DNA from: Papaver somniferum | Lineage: Eukaryota > Streptophyta > Magnoliopsida > Ranunculales > Papaveraceae | Length of the DNA stretch: 64,000 nt | NCBI RefSeq assembly: GCF_003573695.1 | Contig: NC_039364.1 | Coordinates: 236,213,656-236,277,655 of the forward strand | Reading direction: 5' to 3' | Shown here: positions 32,845 through 42,699 of the stretch, piece by piece | Layout: each line of letters opens with the position of its first letter | Position numbering within the stretch: position 1 is the first letter of the stretch | Notes under the pieces: model-generated | Databases searched by the model: none | The model's input: the letters and a program-made list of their open reading frames with translations, nothing else | What the model was told of the DNA's origin: nothing | Program-made: the position numbers and the translations under genes

Positions 32845-35281
32845 TTAACCACGACCCGTCTTCTTAGTTCCACGACCACCTCTTCTTCCACCTTGGTCTT
32901 CATCTTCCGAAGCACCATTACCGGGTTGGCCGGTAGCACCACCTCCACTTGTACCTTCACCAACTTGTCGAGACCTCTTAGTGGTAGACCTTTGTGCGGG
33001 TTCCTCGGGTACTTGTCCTTTGTTGATGATTGCATCCCACTTGTTGTAGAGGTATTTTTGTTCTTCCACGGTCATTTCTATTTTGCAAACAAGTTTGGCC
33101 TTCATTTTTTTCAACATCTCCCTACCCGCGGCAACCTATTTTTTTATTTGTCAACTACTTATAACCGTGAGGTTGAAGACATTTTTACCATAACTAATAT
33201 ATAAAAATAGTATAAAGTGAAGTCATTATTACCATTATCTTGAAAGCGTTGACTACATATTTGGAAGTAAACTTGTTGGTGATCTTGACTGCCTTCGCCT
33301 CCCCTTATCAGCTACCTTTTGACTTTTCTTATTGATAATGAAGGGATGAGAAATTTGGTTATACCAATCCATATATCCCGGATCCTCTTCACATGGATCA
33401 TCAAGTAAAGGTGTTAACTTGGACGCATCTAATGTGTGATCGTCTAAGTTATTCCAAAACTCAAGGGTGGGATCAGGATCATACTTTGGTTCCCAAGATG
33501 AAGTGGTGCTTTTAGTTCCACACCAGTCTTTGGTAACAACCTGAATTTCTCATCAAACAAAGGAACCTTTTGGATGCATCCTAATTGACGGAGTACTCGT
33601 CGAGGATCGTATATAACATAACCACCGGGAAAAAACAATGGCCCATGATACATACCTACCGGCATATCCTCATCTTCAACAACTTCATCTTCTTCGTCTT
33701 CCTTCTCATATGGTTGAAAAACGACATCATCAACACCCACTAGGTCTAACGTCTCTCTCACACTTGCCACCAACTTTTTTTTGTTCCTTTTCTTCGAGTC
33801 CTCGTACCGTACTGCTGTTGGCTCTGTATCAACATAATCGACATCCTTCTCAAATACTTTGGCCAAGTTCAAAATTAGGAAATGGTCATATATCCACACC
33901 TACATCCAAAGAACCACATTCAAAAATCAAAGGAATTGAAGTGATAGAAACAATTTTTACTTGGAAACATCAAAGTAAAAATAAAGTTTGCAAACTCAGA
34001 GAACTGTTCGGCTTATATGGATCAAGTATTATAAACCGAACCAAATAAATAATAAGTTCGTCTTATACGATTTTATGGTTATAAGCCGAGCCATACTCTG
34101 AACTCCCAAAAGTTACCTGGAGCAAAGTGAAGTTTCCTCCGATGTTTGTACTTGTCAACCTAGACGCGGTGGCAAGTTGGTCCAGCAGGTAAGCGAGCGT
34201 AGCCGTTCCCAAAGCATACTTTTCAAGATTCTTTACCAATTGGAGATAATTGACATTTACCTTGTTTTCCGGTAAGGTCGGGAAAGATGTCTCTACCAAG
34301 AGTATAAAGCAAGTAGGCAGTTCCGGTTTGCTTCACTTTGACGGGATCCATTACCAACAAACCTTTCTTTACTCTCTCCTTTGTGTTCTCAAATTCCTTT
34401 TTCAAGTTAGTCAGCTTGATCTTCTTATTCTTCTTATTTCTGCCATTGGGAGTGCATACGGAATCGACATCTTTAACGGATCGACAAAACTCCAACTCAG
34501 TTTTGTAATTACCCCAACCAAGACTTTCCCGGTACAAATTGTAGAGCTCATCCCAACTCATGTCATAAAAATCAGCATCCACACTTCTACCCCTTGCTTT
34601 AAGGCCTGTAATCTTACTAGCCTCATCAGGAGTGATTGTCATCTCTCCAAAAGGTAATTGAAATGTGTAAGTTTCTGGACAGAATATCTCGGTAAAGGCA
34701 GAGGCCGACACACTATCATATTCCTTATGTCCATAATTGATGGCAGGCCATAAAGCACTGGCTTGTACGTAAGCAATCACCTCAATAACCTCATCATCAA
34801 GACTCCATTCCGCTGCCCTCTGGTGTCTCAATACTCGGACTACACGTTTTTGATCAGGAGTCTCATAAATTCTCTTCGCCCAAGATTCGGCATAACCAAT
34901 CAACACATTTCCTCCATCTTCCGGAATACCATGAGGCAAACCATCTGATCGAGATGTAATTACGTCATCTTCGTCAAGAATGTGTAAACCAGTGATCCGT
35001 CGATCATCATCGTCCTTCTCTTTCTCGGGTTCTGCCACCTTCTTACCTTTCTTGTCTTTCTTAGGTTTTCCTTGGGGTTGTGTTTCTTGATGAACTTCTT
35101 GATTATCATCAACTTTTTCATGTTCAGCTATTTCTTCTTCTTGTTTTTCAATTCTTACTTGTTCAGCTTCTTCTTCTAAAATTCCTCCTCTACCTCCCGC
35201 TCCCAATTTTTTCTTACCTCCTCCTCTAGGATCGGGAGTTTTAGAAGTAGAAGGTGTTACCTCCACCTTCTTCTTCTTTGT
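32845..35281 (-). pseudogene. Plant mobile domain (PMD) gene of M2
   Basis: Minus strand. The first retained exon (about 35281 to 34117) has a Gly/Lys-rich then acidic N-terminus (IEKQEEEIAEHEKVDDNQ), then the PMD fold signature: SLDDEVIEVIAYVQASALWP, FQLPFGEMTITPDEASKITG, GRSVDADFYD and, after a 1-nt shift in an A-run near 34265, YALGTATLAYLLDQLATASR. It ends at CAG|GTAACT. The exon from 33899 (acceptor TGTAG) has VWIYDHF and GPLFFPGGYVIYDPRRVLRQ, a second shift near 33495, then EDPGYMDWYNQISHPFI. The last exon is 33117-32845, ending in an RGG-like basic tail (GGRRGGRGTKKTGRG). Exon 1 is lost at the truncated right end. Two shifts make it a pseudogene, or the shifts are sequence errors; otherwise the frame is open over more than 500 residues. 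Confidence 0.8.
33990..34100. repeat. Hairpin-arm pairs inside a PMD intron (M2)
   Basis: GTTCGGCTTATATGG...TTATAAACCGAACC and TAAGTTCGTCTTATACG...GTTATAAGCCGAGCC form two imperfect arm pairs within the roughly 215-bp intron between the exons ending at 34117 and starting at 33899. The exons on either side contain none. Confidence 0.75.
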
Positions 35282-35369
35282 AGCTGCATTGGTTCTGACA
35301 CAAGTATGAAAGTTATAAGACTAATTCGAACAACAAAGGGATTTGGAATGCCAAATACTTGTAAGAAAA

Positions 35370-36045
35370 TAAGAAGGTTCGGCTTATCCGAAATAGCACA
35401 TATACGCCGAACTATGTCTTAACATTTTGCTTACCTTACACAGAGAGTAGTTCGGCTCATAAGTACCAAAGACTTATAAGCCGATTCTACATATTCGGCT
35501 CACAACCAAAACTATCGAATAAGCCGAACCTATAATTATGAATTGAAACTTGTACTCGGTGCAACATGATATCATATAAATAAGCCGATCCTTTACACTT
35601 ATAAAATTTATGAATTTTAACAATGATATTCGGCTCAATCCTAATACTATCGAATAAGCCGAATCTAGAATTATGATTCAAACATATATAGTCGGCGCAA
35701 ATTGGTTTCATACAAATAAGCCGATCCTACACATGCAGAATTCATGAGATTCAAACAACACTAATCGGCGCAAAACTAATACTACCATATAAGTCGATCC
35801 TAAACACATGCAAAATTTCTGAAATTCAAAAACATTTGTTCGGCGCAAAACTAATACAACCATATAAGCCGATCCTATAAACATGCAAAATTTATAGAAT
35901 TCACACAACACAAATTCGGCTCAAATTTAACACCATTGAATAAGCCGATCCTAAAAATTAGGCTATGTGTCCTTAAGTTCGGCTCAAAACTAATATGCAT
36001 TGTAAGCCGAGCCGTTCATATGCATTTTCAGGGTTCGGTTTCAAG
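35370..36045. repeat. Hairpin-arm array upstream of the retained PMD exons (M2)
   Basis: At least ten arm pairs of the type TTCGGC(T/G)CA...ATAAGCCGA(A/T)CC at roughly 60-80-base intervals, each with 20-25 bases between arms. M3 49150-49710 carries the homologous array in the opposite orientation within its PMD intron 1, so this array is probably the remainder of PMD intron 1 of M2. Confidence 0.8.
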
Positions 36046-36223
36046 AACAGCTTGGGACAACTAGAGTCAGCTGCTGGATCATCAAATCCATGGTTACAAT
36101 TTACAAAAACTTTTCATCTCCGTTGGGAATGTGATTATGATTCCTGTAACTATAAATTTCTTCGTCTTCTCTAGTTATATTTTCCTTTTGGATCAGATTC
36201 ATCACCATTAGTTAAATCAATCT

Positions 36224-37302
36224 ATGGGGAAAGTTCTTCCTGAAGATATCATCATACTTGACATATTTTCTAGGGTTCCATTTGAATCTCTATTTGAATG
36301 CAAATTAGTATCAAAGACATGGAATTACTTCGTAACTCATCTATCTAAGCACCTTAATTCACCTTCTTCTTCATCAGATTCAAAGGTTAGTTTCATTTCC
36401 TTAAACATGTTAAAAAATCACAGATTCCAGCTTGTTTATCTGGAGTATCATGAAACTAATCAACAACTTAGAATTTCAAAGATCAATCATCCACTCATTA
36501 GGAGAGCACATTATAACTTTATGAAATTTGGTGATGCTCCATTCTGGAAGATAAAATCTGTGATAATTGGTTCATCTAATGGATTGATTTGTTTGTCTAT
36601 ACCTAGAGATGGTAAATTTGGGGCTTTTAATGATCCTTTCTATATCTGTAATCCTGTGGAGAAACAAAGGGCAGGTAGCTTATTCGTTGCAAACGAATAA
36701 TTCTTATTCACCGGGAATGAATGCAAATGGAGAGGTTACACCAAGGTGTATTGGAGAAACATTGTGTCCCTGGTCAACCGATTAAATCAGACGAAGGTAG
36801 AGTTGTGGCGTTTCATTTGGCAGATGAGGTATTCCGGTTGCTTCCTAATCCGCCTTATTACACTATCCTTCCTTGTGGCAAAAAAATTGCAGTTTTTGTT
36901 TATCATCAAATCCAGGTTTTAGGAGGCTGTCTGTGTTATATTCATAAAGTAAGGTACGATACTATTAATGTATGGTCATTCAAGAAGAATAATGATACTA
37001 ATGGTTTGGGTGTCAATGAGAAGGAAGAGGATTCGTCTAATTGGAGTTTGGCAGCCACCGTGCACATCCAACGTGACAATCTTGCGCAATTCTTTGACCT
37101 TACAAAGAGCGAGGAGATTTTATATTGGGATGATAAAAAAACTGCTTTAAGTTATAACCCGAAAACCGCAAGTATGAAAGAGCTTCTGAATGATGGTACT
37201 ACTGGTTTGGAAGTTTTTGAAACGATTCGTCATGAGAGTAGCTTTGTTTCATTGAAAGCGTTAGGAGAAGAGAATGTGAAGCTGTTCGATCGAATCAACT
37301 GA
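36224..37302 (+). pseudogene. F-box protein gene with broken reading frame
   Basis: The ATG at 36224 begins MGKVLPEDIIILDIFSRVPF with ESLFECKLVSKTWNYFV, a clear N-terminal F-box (binding site for SKP1 in SCF ubiquitin ligases). The frame continues into an F-box-associated region (GSSNGLICLSI, FYICNPVEKQ) and stops at 36698. Another frame, about 36721-37302, resumes typical F-box-associated sequence (VVAFHLADEVFRLLPNPP, INVWSFKKN, YDTINVW). Together about 350 codons, shorter than the usual roughly 400, with the stretch that normally holds the GFGY...YKVV motif missing. A deletion plus shift near 36680-36720 is the simplest reading. A leader lies at 36120-36223. It could be a recently broken host gene or hold a sequence error. 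No intron is evident. Confidence 0.75.
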
Positions 37303-37794
37303 TTGACTATTAGAGTACTAGAAGCTTTGCAATGGGCTTATGACCTTCACTATACCGTTTATCAAAGATGGTGGCAATCACATTTTGGGGTAAAAGTAGT
37401 CCTCTGACCAAAAATTCGTACTTTTAGTATGACTATCAAACTTATCTTTATGTTGTTAGCACTTTTGACTGCAATATAGTTAGTAGACAGAACAGTAGTG
37501 CCCCTCAAAGGTCTAGGAATTATGGCAGTGTTGTCGTTTACTCTATTGTTACCTGTTAGACTTCTCATAGTATTAGTTTACTTTGTGCTTGTGGACGTTT
37601 TAGATTAATCAACTTGTAGCTCTTTTCATATATGACGGTGGTCCGTTCATGAATAATTGACTGCCTTCATTTTGAAATGGAATGTACTGCTTTTCCTGTT
37701 TAATGTTCTGCATCTATCTATGTTTTTGTGCAGCCCACTTATCCTTATATGAGGTAATTTTTGTTGTTCATTAATCTTTTTTTTTTTTTTTTTT

Positions 37795-37965
37795 NNNNNN
37801 NNNNNNNNNNNNNNNNNNNNNNNNNNNNNNNNNNNNNNNNNNNNNNNNNNNNNNNNNNNNNNNNNNNNNNNNNNNNNNNNNNNNNNNNNNNNNNNNNNNN
37901 NNNNNNNNNNNNNNNNNNNNNNNNNNNNNNNNNNNNNNNNNNNNNNNNNNNNNNNNNNNNNNNNN
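37795..37965. other. Assembly gap of 171 N within a T homopolymer
   Basis: Runs of T flank the Ns on both sides (37777-37794 and 37966-37975). The true sequence is probably a long T-run or T-tailed repeat that could not be assembled. Apparent open frames across it are meaningless. Confidence 0.97.
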
Positions 37966-38084
37966 TTTTTTTTTTGAAGATTTGGATGATTGTCAGTTGA
38001 TTAACTATTGGGGTGGCTTGTATCGTGTACAATGAAGAATCTAGAAAATGAACTCAAATATGAGATTCAAGTTCCTGGTCGTTG

Positions 38085-38440
38085 AGTCTTTTGTTTTATG
38101 TTGTACTTTGGTTGCCATTGTCACTAATTTGGTGCTAGTTAACCCCCTTTTTAGGCAGCTTCCATTTTATCGAACCCAAAAATATATAGAATTACAGGTC
38201 ACATCAGAAAGTCTGCAGCAATCTGTCTATATGAGAACATGCCATGTGCTTATATATGATGATCAAAATTATTCTAGCTTCTGCGACATATTTTGGGTAT
38301 GGCACATGCCACATCTAGCTCACTATAACATGTGGGAAGCTGATCTGATGTGATGCTGTTGCTGGGGAAGTGTTTTGAACAGCCCCTGCTAGCTGCTGGT
38401 TGTCCCCAATGAGGTGTTAGTGGAGGCATATGAACAATGC
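38085..38440 (+). repeat. Dispersed repeat A, copy 2
   Basis: The fuller copy, matching 1-260 (TTGTACTTTGGTTG, GGTGCTAGTT, CAGCTTCCATTTTATCGA, TGTGGGAAGCTGATC, GCTGGTTGTCC..AATGAGGTGTTAGTGGAGGC split by small changes) and 12300-12420. Inside it 38200-38330 has an insertion relative to copy 1. Confidence 0.6.
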
Positions 38441-39340
38441 CTGCGGGTAATACATCAGGACGTGGAGGTGCTGGAGCATTTTAACTCTTCTGGAAAACCA
38501 CTGGCGTCATACTCAGAAAGGAGAGCATTTTAACTCTCCTTGGTAGTTGTAAAACCACTGGCGTCAGACTCAGAAAGTGAACTCTTCTGGAATCACTATC
38601 TTTAGCAGAAATCTGAGAAGCAAGTTAGCCAAACCTGCGTTCTAACTACATTTTATACGGAACATTGCTTGCTAGCGAGGTTTGTTTACCTGCACTTCTT
38701 CATGGTTTCAAACTAAAATTTGTGAGGAAAGTACTGCGGTAAAAAAAAAAAAAAAGAAGGTATTTTAGTGGTATCATCTACACCACTGAAGACACGGAGG
38801 CGTTGGTGCTAATTTGATGCAATCCAATTTTTAAACTGGTTAACCTTAAACTCACTACTCTTCTTGCTTGGGGGTGTGCCACTTCGTTTCCCATTGATGT
38901 TTTGGGCTATATGGGTTCTGGTGTACCTCTAAACAAATAGTAGTCCCCCGTTAGCAACGTTGTTTTCTGCCTTGAGGAGATGATAAAATTTGTATTTTTC
39001 AACATCACATCACATGATTCACATCTTCCATAGAAAAAAAAGCACCCACTTTGATGTTCATCTTATTACTTGCATTAATGAAATCGGCCTTAGGCTTTTC
39101 TCATCTGAAACAAATCTAATCACAAAGATTTAAGTACGGCTAACAAGTATTTTAGTTTTTCTTTTTTATTTTCTTTTGAAGCATAGCATTTATTAAACTA
39201 CTAGAAAGCTATTACAAGTTCTTTTAGTAATAGAGTTGCACAATGTCATTCCCTGTGAGGTGTGGGAATTACGAATTTTCCCTATTAGCTCTTTGGAATC
39301 AAAATATTCAAATTTTTATTTGATGCAATCAATGCTCTTT
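38441..39340. other. No gene recognised
   Basis: Contains the SINE remnant above and a short direct repeat (CTCTTCTGGAA and CCACTGGCGTCA.ACTCAGAAAG, twice at about 38485-38590). Otherwise AT-rich sequence with no coding pattern, transposon ends or RNA gene that I can see. Confidence 0.5.
38744..38816 (-). repeat. SINE copy with internal deletion and empty MITE site
   Basis: GGTATTTTAG after an A-run, then TGGTATCATCTACACCACT and GAAGACACGGAGGCGTTGG, match both ends of the SINE at 345-903. The middle of the SINE, including the B box, is missing, and there is no MITE at the CACT(A/G)AAGAC junction. Confidence 0.6.
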
Positions 39341-39344
39341 TAAT

Positions 39345-39510
39345 CTTGTTTTGAGGCATATTCAAATTTTTTGAGGCATACAAGGTAATGATAAAATAAA
39401 GTCACTATGTGGTAAAATTAATAACCCCTTATCCACCGTATTTTTATCACGACAATAATGTCTTTATTTCATTAGTGTTAATCATAATAATTAGAATCTA
39501 ATATCAATGA
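39345..39510 (+). mobile_element. Relic of an M2/M3-family MULE terminus
   Basis: TTTTGAGGCATATTCAAATT then TTTTGAGGCATACAAGG aligns with the M2 left end (TTTTAGGCATACTGAAATCT, TTCTAGGCATACTG). The following GGTAAAATTAATAACCCCTT matches the AAAATCAGAT..CCCCTTAACCC block, and TTAGTGTTAATCATAATAATTAG matches the next block in M3. Only the terminus remains; no partner end was found. Confidence 0.5.
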
Positions 39511-39517
39511 TTAGTAG

Positions 39518-39754
39518 TTAATCATTAGTGTTGAACACAACATCATTAGTTTTGGATGAATGTTCGTGATCAAAGATATTAAGCTTCCCAACCAGCGTAT
39601 TTCTGGAGAGATTATCAAGGCTATTTCCCTCAACGATGGCATGCTTCTTAGAGTCGTATCTAAACAGCAGCGATCCGAGAATATTCATCACAATGTCCTT
39701 TTCAGGAATAGTCTTACCCAGTGCAAAAGATGCATGGACACTGCTACCCCGCAC
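39518..39754 (-). pseudogene. Copia-type gag fragment
   Basis: A minus-strand frame with GKTIPEKDIVMNILGSLLFR and LDNLSRNTLVGKLNIFDHE fits the gag/UBN2 pattern (I...IL.SL...Y......IE...L..L....L...L...E) common in plant retrotransposons. No LTR belonging to it was seen. Confidence 0.5.
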
Positions 39755-39849
39755 GACAGTGCATGCAAGCTTTATAAGGTAGCAACCTTAGCACCGTCGG
39801 ATGTGAATCATCTTTATATTTTGTTTCTTTCTATGAAATTATAACTGGT

Positions 39850-40736
39850 GACAGCTGTTAAGAAATATATACTTTATATTAGGTCCTCAAACTTAATTAA
39901 TATTTATTAATTACTCTATTTCCGTCTCCAGCTTTTTTTCGTACTGATGATAAGATTTTTATCCCTACTTCATGCCGACAAACGATATTTCTCCTTATAT
40001 TGTATGGCTTTGTCCTGTTAATGACATGTAAATATTACAGAGATGAAGGCAGGGATTTCAATGAAAAGCACTTTGGTATCCCAACACATCATGAACCAGT
40101 ATGCAGATACAATGAATGGAATGATGATATGAACCAAAAAAAACTTCAATTCTAATTCAAATAAGACAAGGATTTCAATGTGGCTAATCAGTTTGAACAG
40201 TTTCAGTGGTTATCAATGGACAAATTTGAACTGAAAGAGAAACCAGTTGCTCATTTCAAAAAAAAAAAAAAAATCCAAGTGGTCGACTGCCATCTGATGG
40301 TATTCTTGTATCCAAGTTAGAGACCTGCTTGTTGGCGTTACATGTTGCTCAGTCATTTCAGCTTGGTGGTTGTACATTTCAGGTTGATGGCTGTTGAGTT
40401 CTCTAAAAGCACCTTTGCTTGGGCCCGCAGTCAGCGACGGAACCAGGATTCTATGTCTGGGTGGGCTAAATTTTTTTTCCACAGATACTCTATTTTGCTT
40501 TTTCAATTGCAATAATCATAAATGCATTGTAATATGCGACGTGACATGTTGTCTTTTTTCTTTCTACGTATCAATTAGGTTTTAACTCGAGAGTTCTTCC
40601 CTGAGTATCATTCTTTGAGGTGGCTGCGGTTTTTTTGTTACACTGTCGTTTTTCGTCTTTCTGGGATGTTGCTTGGCTCTTGTCCCCTTTTCAATATATT
40701 TGTGTTTGGGTTGGGAAAAATTATAAAGCTAACCAA
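39850..40736. other. No gene recognised
   Basis: AT-rich sequence with an A-run of about 17 at 40257-40273 that may be the 3' tail of a retrotransposed sequence. A segment near 40430-40480 (GGTGGGCTAAATTTT) resembles 48495-48515. No coding region is supported. Confidence 0.4.
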
Positions 40737-40741
40737 TTAAG

Positions 40742-41378
40742 TGTTGGAAAACGATTAACAAAAAAGATAATTTTTTAAAGTTTTAATAAAAAATTATAAT
40801 TTATTGTTTTATTTTGTGAATGAAACTTTTTAGTCCCACATCGTGGAGTTTCCAATTTTTACTAGTTTTAAGAAACTATATAAACCTTTTAGTCCCACAT
40901 CGGGGAGTTTTTCTTCTTAAATTTTTTTATTCCATTATATAAAGAAATTCACTACTTTTGTAAAATCTATGAGAAAGGGTTGCTCTATATTTTAGAGGGA
41001 CCCCTAAGAGAAAATATTTTATAGCATTTCTTAAGAGTTCGCGATTTTCCTTAACGGTTTTTTCGGAGTTGCCAAGCTCAAGTTGAGCATCTACTACATA
41101 TGCTAGTAATAGGTGTAGTAGGGTGCTTTATCCTGGAGATATCCGTCCTGTGAGGGCTATAGCATCACTCTTGAGTGTAGCCGGGCGCTAATGTCTTAAG
41201 GGCAACGTGTTGAACACGTGACTCACTCTGTTTTTCCAAAGTTTTGCCTTGTTGCTGTTGCGCAGATATAGGGAGCTCATTCGTTTCATCAAATCGATCA
41301 CTTCCATTATAAAGGAGCTAAGTATCAATAACTTTTGCTTATTTGATTTTTCCTTATTTTTTATTATTGCACCCAACA
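40742..41378 (+). repeat. 5' LTR of the Copia element
   Basis: 637 bp, with TATA box ACTATATAAAC at about 40876-40886 and the block AGTCCCACATCG.GGAGTTT twice (40831 and 40890). This block is frequent in plant LTR promoters. It differs from the 3' LTR by scattered substitutions and single-base indels. Confidence 0.92.
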
Positions 41379-41899
41379 ATCTTAAGACATTATAATTTGT
41401 AATAATCGAAAATGGTTGGTTGGTTTGTGAATCATGGATGTTAATTGTGGAGTGAAAAACAAAAATAATTTTTTGGTCAGCCGTAGAGTTTCGAGATTAT
41501 CTCTTAACCTAGAAGGAATTTCGATGAACCCTTTTGACACAACGTAGTAGACATCCTTATAGTTACCCACGTAAACTTTTAGAATTTTTGGAGTTGTAAA
41601 AGTATTTTTTTGATATTTTACAAAACAGACAAATGTTCCTGAAAAGTTCTGACGGGCAAACTTTTGTTGTTAACTAAAGTATTTTTTATGGGGCAATCAT
41701 GAGTTTTTTGATATGGTGGTTCAAACGAAGTTTGTAAATCTAGATATTATCTTCAAAACTCATATTTTATCTTCCGTTTCGGAACTAAGGTTTGTGAGAT
41801 GTGGTGTATTAGGTGATTGGGAAATTACCGTGTCCGTGGTCAGAGTATAAACGAAGATTGTGACATGAAATTGAAAAGGAACATGGCTACCAGGCGCAT

Positions 41900-42112
41900 G
41901 TGGATGAACACAAATCTTCCATAGCTGACAAAGACGGGAATATCAAACAAAACTCTAACCGTAGTCTTCATAAGAAAGGTATGTTTCGTAAAACTGAATC
42001 CGACGTTACTTTAATTAAGGGTGATTGTTATGTTTGTAAAATTCCGGGTCATACGATAGTAAAGTGTAGACAACATAAAACCTTAATAAGTAGAAAGTTA
42101 ATACTAATTTAG
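41900..42112 (+). pseudogene. Copia gag C-terminus with zinc knuckle
   Basis: CYVCKIPGHTIVKC at about 42028-42069 is a perfect C-x2-C-x4-H-x4-C nucleic-acid-binding knuckle, preceded by a basic segment. About 60 codons on, at 42183, VDSGATKNVC holds the D-S-G active-site triad of the aspartic protease in the same region. The N-terminal gag is not recognisable in 41380-41900. Confidence 0.7.
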
Positions 42113-42699
42113 TTGAAACAAATTATAACGAGTTTATTCACATGATGTCGGAAGTTATTTTAACAACCAATGTGAGAGACCAGAAGGTGGACTCTGGAGC
42201 CACCAAGAATGTTTGTTGAAACAGAGACCTGTTCACCTCCTATCAGAGGATAGGGGATGTCGAGAAACTCTTTTTGAGTAACTCATCTGCAATAGAGGTT
42301 GCATAAAAGGAAAAGGTCGAGCAGAAGCTCATATCTGTAATACTCTCACATTGAATGAAGTTTTCATGTTCCAAGCATATGCAAGAATCTTGTATCTTGT
42401 TCTATTGTAAGATGGAAAAATATTTAAGATCTTAATTGAATCTGGAAAACTTGTTGTAACAAGGAAGTTATTTTTTAAGCAAGAGTTATAGGACTTTGGG
42501 TCTATATAAGCTTAACGGAAAAATCTGATGATGTGAACATAGTTGATTCTTGTGCTTTCTTTATGTGATTGATTGTTTTATGTGGTAAGCTTGTAACCGT
42601 AAACTTATAAGTCAATGCTTAACTGGATAGCATAGGCTGCGTACCCAAATTTAGTTTGTACTTTGAACACAAAAGTGAAATCTGTGAAGAATCAAATAT

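Larger units (their letters stand above)
29705..36050 (+). mobile_element. MULE transposon M2 with transposase and PMD genes, right end missing
   Basis: The left end AACGCTGATTTTAGGCATAC aligns base for base with the end of M3 (AACCATAATTTTGGGCATAC), including the second ATCTTTCTAGGCATACTG block and the AAGGTTGTG...CCCCTTAACCC that follows. Inside are a transposase pseudogene on plus (29999-32420) and a PMD pseudogene on minus (about 35281-32845), tail to tail. Paired GTTCGGC/GCCGAAC arms fill all noncoding parts. The right terminal repeat and PMD exon 1 are absent: the arm block stops at about 36045, just before the F-box gene. The tail-to-tail two-gene plan recalls MuDR, but the second gene is a PMD gene. 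Confidence 0.8.

Noticed and set aside
30290..36045. CRISPR array or satellite made of the GTTCGGC units
   Set aside because: Repeats are inverted pairs with variable spacing inside a eukaryotic transposon; no direct-repeat/spacer regularity.
37745..38032. Open frames running through the N block
   Set aside because: They consist of unknown residues across an assembly gap.
36224..39400. F-box gene as cargo inside M2, with the MULE end at 39345 as its right terminus
   Set aside because: The 39345 terminus is in the same orientation as the left end of M2, so the two cannot be a terminal inverted pair.
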